Part shown: piece after piece, positions 59,483 to 64,000 of the stretch | Layout of the letters: every line of letters starts with the position of its first letter | Position numbering within the stretch: the first letter of the stretch is position 1 | Source: Corticium candelabrum | Lineage: Eukaryota > Porifera > Homoscleromorpha > Homosclerophorida > Plakinidae | Direction: 5' to 3' | DNA: 64,000 nt | Assembly (NCBI RefSeq): GCF_963422355.1 | Contig: NC_085100.1 | Span: 2,343,710-2,407,709 of the forward strand | The notes under the pieces: generated by a model | Told to the model about the DNA's origin: nothing | The model's database searches: none | The model's input: the letters and a program-made list of their open reading frames with translations, nothing else | Program-made: the position numbers and the translations under genes

Positions 59483-59667
59483 CTACTTGACTTTAAGAGA
59501 TAGTTTCTTTAATTGTTCAATAAGATGGTACAAGCTAACCTCTTGATACGTCTGACCGTATAGTTCTTTCAAATCGTTCAATTGAGAATCATCTGTTTGT
59601 GAAACGGATGCTTCATCCTTTCGAACTCTTTCTGCAAGCTCCTAAAAAGTTGTTACTGCTATAAAAG

Positions 59668-59743
<76 letters not shown>

Positions 59744-60854
59744 ATGTAGTACCTTGACAACATCAGTTCGCTTTCTTGCCTTGCTAGACGTAGAAGACTC
59801 ACTTGTTGGATCAACAGTCCGCCAGCTTAACAGCTCACAGCGAAATGACGGAGCGTGTGTGGTAGATATCAAGGCAGACACACGAACCTGTCATACAAAG
59901 TGAATAAAAGAGTGCAACAGTAAAGTGTATGCTACCAATGTACCATAATATGGTCAAAGAGCCGGTACGTGATGTTTCCATGACCATAGTCAACTGTCAT
60001 CTCATAGTCAGTTTGTACGACAGATCCTACCACAGCATAATACAACAACTCAATACTGTACATGTTTCTAGATACGTATGTGTGCTAGTCCACATTGACT
60101 AGCTAAGCAGTGTCATCACTGCAATTAAATTTATTAGTGTAGACTACACCATCATGCAAACACAGGACCCTCACAATGAGTGTCATGTACTCACCCAGTT
60201 GCTAGCTTGCTACGATGTGCAGCGTCAGAGAGTCTGTCCTTCTAGAATTGAACTTTGCAGAGCTTGCAAATCATGAACATGTAGTAACTAGGGCCGTAGA
60301 GACTGCCTGGCCATCATGGCCCTGGCAGTTTTTGAAATTTGCACTTTCGTCTGTCGACGATTTCTTGGAACTTCCGGTTAAGGCATAGGTGATTAAATAA
60401 TATCAATTTATTATTCATTTGGTAAAGGTTTGCATCTGTTTCAATACATCACAGCTGGGTTTACAGAACAGGGGGTAGGGGGCTCCACTCTCACGTCATA
60501 TACGAGAATGTAAGTCTCACGAAAGTGATCTGGAGTATTGGTTATATATTGCAGTTAAAAACTATTAACGCATGTTAGCGTTCTACACCCATTAACGTGC
60601 GCTAGGCCCATTCACATTTGTGAGCTCACTAACTGGAACTAATGTAGTACTACTAACTGGGACTAATGCACTACACCATCGTCTCTTGAAACGGACATAT
60701 GCCAACACTAACCATGTATCCATGTATGTACAATGTATCAGTCCAAAATTGAGATTCAAAGATTCTCTTAATTAATAAAACCAATTAATCTCTACAGACA
60801 TTCTATTGACTCTCATAATTTTGAGAAAGTTGCCTGCCACAGATAGAGTCATGT

Positions 60855-60945
<91 letters not shown>

Positions 60946-63847
60946 GCTGCAGTACGTCATTGAAAAATTCTTGAAGATGAACAAATTAGTGCTGCCCAAG
61001 AAACATGCTGTAATATACAGCATCCAGCTCACTACACCACTACTTCTTCTCTTGTTTGTCCAACATGTCAGCTACAATGTCGATCTAGGGCCGCACTTTT
61101 ATCTCATGGACATGAGACGCAAAGGACACTGTTAGCTATAGATAGTCTTCACGGCATACGATGGACATGCCATCACAATGTATACACGTGTTTACTTGTT
61201 TGTTTGTTTGTTGTTTTTGTTCTTGAGACAAACTAATGCCAGACTCAGACCTCTCAACTCTCACGATTTCGTCGTGAGACTCACGATTTACGGGCATGTC
61301 TCACGATCTCACGATTTGCACCCAATTCTCACGATTGCCAGTCTTTTCTCACGACAAGCCTACCACGAGACACTCTGACAGTCATTTTGCACAGACTCGT
61401 TAGCACCGTCTTTCTGGACATAGCAGATTCTTTGAACTAGACCCTATATATGGCTCTGCTTGCTTGTATCTGGGGTATCCGGTGTATGTGTATAGTAAAG
61501 TAACGTTTGGAAGTTGAAGGCAAAGCGTTGGTGCACACAAACGTAATGTGAGACCAACACATAGTATGTCAACCATGCCCACTTTGAATATGTTTAATGG
61601 GCGTGGTCATTTATAAAAGACAGTCTCACGATTTGGTGCGAAAAAAGTTGAGAGGTCTGGCCAGTGCCAATTAATAATTTAGAAATATGAATGTATGTAC
61701 TTAATACGTACAGACATTCATATCTTGATACCTGAGCCATACTGTATGCCATCGCTTTCAAAATGAGGTTGAACCACGTGACCTTCCTTGTCACACAAGT
61801 AAACGGGACATTTCATTGCGTAACTAAATACAACACACAATCTAGTTATCACTTTACTATATGCTCTATAAGTCAGCTAACCGTGGAATAAATACCAGAA
61901 GACCATTAGATCGAAATCCGAATATAACTGCTTCACACACACACTTTTGGTCGTCACTGACATCACTGAAAAAGATTGCCTGAAACAACTCGACTGATGA
62001 CCGTTGAGCTTGTTGTGCAGCCTAAGACTAAGTATATTATGAGTTTATAAATTGAAATGTTAATTAACTTGCCTTGTGTTTGTTGTTCATATGTTGAGAC
62101 AAATTGTCCAGCTCTCTGTTTCCCACAGTTTGATATCTTGATTTCATTTCTTTGTCGACTGAAGCTAAGAGTTGTCGATGAACCTGTAAGCACAAACCAA
62201 TCACTGTGTAACAAACAATACTACTACTAATATATTTATATTATTTCAATTTAATTTATTTTTAATTTTTAATTTTATTTTATTAAAAAATTTGTTTGTT
62301 GTAATTTTTTCAATTTTTATTTTTTATTTCATTTTTTCTAATTTTTTAATTCTTAATTTTAATTTTATATTTCCTATCTTTTGTATTTTTTTAAATTAAA
62401 TTTTTAATTTTTTCATATTTTATTTGTTTTTTTAATTTTTTTAATTTTCAATTTTAATATATTTTATTTCTATTGTTTTAATCTTTAAATTTGTATTTCT
62501 TATTTGCATATTTTTAATTTTTTTAATTTAATGTTTTAATTTTTTAATATTTAATTTATTTTGCTTTATTTTTTTCATTTTTAAATTAAAATTTTAACTT
62601 TATTTACTTTTCTTTATTTTTTTAACATTTTAACTTCTTTAATTTTTAATTCTTTTCAATTTTAAAAAATTAATTTTATTTCTATAATAACTGAAATCCT
62701 CACTTACCACAAGATCAGCATACCTACGAATTGGAGACGTGAAATGAGTGTAATGATCCAAAGCAAGTCCTGTCAAATACAGCACCCACAAATTTGTAAT
62801 CACAGTACACATACTGTACAGGTAGTAATGAAACCAACCGACCATAATGAAAAAACTGATCTGAACTAACATATCCTGTAGAGAAGTAGACTGCATTTGA
62901 CATGGCCTGAGTAGCCATCATACGTAGCAACTAACAAACAACAAATACAAAAAATTGATATCACCACAAACAGAAAATATTTCGACTCGATTGATTTCAG
63001 GATCGCGAGAGTCAATGGCGTTGTCCAAAGATTCTGCAAGAAGCTTGCTCGACCTGCAAAGATATTCAAATTGCTCAACATACAAAATAAGTGAATACAG
63101 TGGATAGTGTAAACAGACTTTGTATTGATCGTGTAATGTCTGGAGACAGCACATTGAATCAATTGAGCGAACCGTTCCTGCAGTGGCATCGGATGTCGTC
63201 GCAGCTATCAATAAACTAATTATTAAAATCTCAATTGTAGCTAATCAATTAACATATTGCATTCCAAAACTCACCAGTGCACACGTTGGAAACGCTGTTG
63301 CTATTTTCTTCGCCACCCAATGATTGGCAAAGATCATACACTCAGCCACCGTCTCGTGGATTTCCAACGGCTGACAAAATCATGAACAAACACAATCAGG
63401 CAAAGCTCCACAACAAAATACAAAATTTATTAAATACAAGATATTTATTATTTAATTTTTTATTTTATTTTCTTAATTTTATGACTCGAAGTATGTAAAC
63501 TTGATATAAAATATATGAAAATTGATCAAATTAACGTTATTATCAATACGCAATAATAAACAAATGCTAATATCAATAAACAATATTAACGTTAATATCA
63601 ATACATAAAAATATATTAAAATATAAAATATATAAAAATTATTAATTTATTAATATTTTCTTTAAATTAATTAAACAAATATCTGAAAACCTGTTTGGGT
63701 ATGAGATCCTCTATGACTTTTTCTTTGCCGACCTGAACCGTCACTTCAATTCCTTCAAGCTCTAGAGCTCCGCCCTCGTCTCGTCGTTCTCTCAGTGTGC
63801 GTGCTATGTCCATCAACTTACTAATAGACCAACGCACTGCATCAAGT
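59483..63847 (-). CDS. DIS3L: DIS3-like exonuclease 1, C-terminal part (5' end beyond the window)
   Basis: Twelve minus-strand exons are visible: 63847-63691, 63370-63275, 63204-63115, about 63053-62987, 62930-62843, 62769-62708, 62183-62073, 62021-61882, 61823-61732, 60026-59944, 59887-59753, 59641-59483. They encode the later part of the RNB catalytic domain ([83 protein letters not shown]) and the C-terminal S1-like part and tail ending [18 protein letters not shown]. The wording [16 protein letters not shown] and NNKHKAAQQAQ points to DIS3L rather than DIS3 or DIS3L2. It is the cytoplasmic exosome 3'-5' exoribonuclease. The acceptor of the fourth exon is ambiguous (63053 or 63043 for phase). 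The 62073 exon uses a GC donor. The exons with the catalytic aspartates lie to the right of the window. Confidence 0.93.
59671..59741. repeat. (CA)n microsatellite
   Basis: About 71 bases of CA filling most of the 111-base intron between the last two DIS3L exons. Confidence 0.95.
60858..60942. repeat. (CA)n microsatellite
   Basis: About 85 bases of CA in the 1.7-kb DIS3L intron between 61732 and 60026. Confidence 0.95.
61236..61665. mobile_element. Possible non-autonomous element with repeated TCACGAT motif
   Basis: The ends GCCAGACTCAGACCTCTCAA and, inverted, GGCCAGACCTCTCAACTTTT bracket about 430 bases in a DIS3L intron. Inside the left end the word TCACGA occurs seven times within 110 bases, and once more near the right end. 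No coding region or clear target duplication is seen. Confidence 0.5.
62225..62690. repeat. AT-only low-complexity tract in a DIS3L intron
   Basis: About 465 bases consist almost only of T and A (TTTTTAATTT-type words, T-rich on the plus strand) and fill the intron between 62708 and 62183. No gene is present in it. Confidence 0.9.
63430..63690. repeat. AT-rich intron sequence
   Basis: The intron between 63691 and 63370 is AT-rich with repeated TAATATCAATA phrases. Nothing else is recognised. Confidence 0.7.
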
Positions 63848-63895
63848 CTACAACAGAAATATATACATCAGTTGGTACGAACAGTGAGGAGAGCA

Positions 63896-64000
63896 ACAAC
63901 CAAACAAACAATAAACAAAAAATGAAAACAAACAAACAAAGAACAAACAAAAACAAACAAAAAACAAACAAAACAAACAAAAACAAACAGAAACAAAGAC
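63896..64000. repeat. (CAAA)n low-complexity tract at the right edge
   Basis: CAAACAAA/AACAAAAACAAACA repeats fill the last 100 bases, inside a DIS3L intron that continues beyond the window. Confidence 0.85.

Overview
The window is eukaryotic and almost certainly from an early-branching or marine invertebrate animal. It carries spliced genes with GT-AG introns, metazoan-type proteins (a basigin/neuroplastin-like Ig receptor, a CREB-regulated transcription coactivator, a PC7-like proprotein convertase), very many long (CA/GT)n and (CAGA/TCTG)n microsatellites, and a mixed load of Tc1, hAT, Harbinger-like, pogo-like, Ty3/gypsy and non-LTR elements plus a tRNA-derived SINE. A sponge is my best guess for the host; that is inference, because no marker gene in the window settles it. 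There is no sign of bacterial or viral gene organisation.

Layout, left to right. 573-5888 (-): basigin/neuroplastin-like two-Ig membrane glycoprotein, 4 coding exons, with an inverted non-LTR retrotransposon relic in its long first intron. 6896-9759 (+): a possible unrecognised coiled-coil gene with a nearly intact Tc1 transposon (7231-8853) in it. 9760-14560: transposon-rich (a hairpin MITE, a TA-flanked MITE, a large foldback with a second element nested in its loop, a SINE). 14799-32690 (-): complete NEDD4-type E3 ubiquitin ligase (C2, three WW, HECT; 28 exons, 821 residues as assembled). 32899-33906 (+): intronless 335-residue protein of unknown function, head-to-head with NEDD4 across about 208 bases. 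33907-36597: spacer with a 20-base minisatellite and AT-rich sequence. 36598-42521 (-): CRTC, 8 exons, 571 residues, with a compacted hAT relic and a Harbinger-like MITE in its last intron. 45471-53380 (+): cyclin Q, 6 exons, 239 residues, whose second intron holds a non-LTR tail interrupted by a gypsy element with a Gag-integrase fusion ORF. 53489-56244 (-): proprotein convertase, 12 exons, 678 residues, tail-to-tail with cyclin Q. 59483-63847 (-): 3' two-thirds of a DIS3L exoribonuclease gene that runs off the right edge.

The host genes are ordinary single-copy cell-biology genes and do not form one pathway. All exon joins given were checked by hand for reading phase, and most assemble cleanly. 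The most unusual signals lie in the mobile DNA: a twin-priming-type inversion, non-LTR tails repeatedly bordered by (CAGA/TCTG)n arrays, a gypsy element that has lost protease, reverse transcriptase and RNase H but keeps an open Gag-IN frame between near-identical LTRs, and two small near-perfect hairpins with similar ends. Two introns appear to use GC-AG boundaries.
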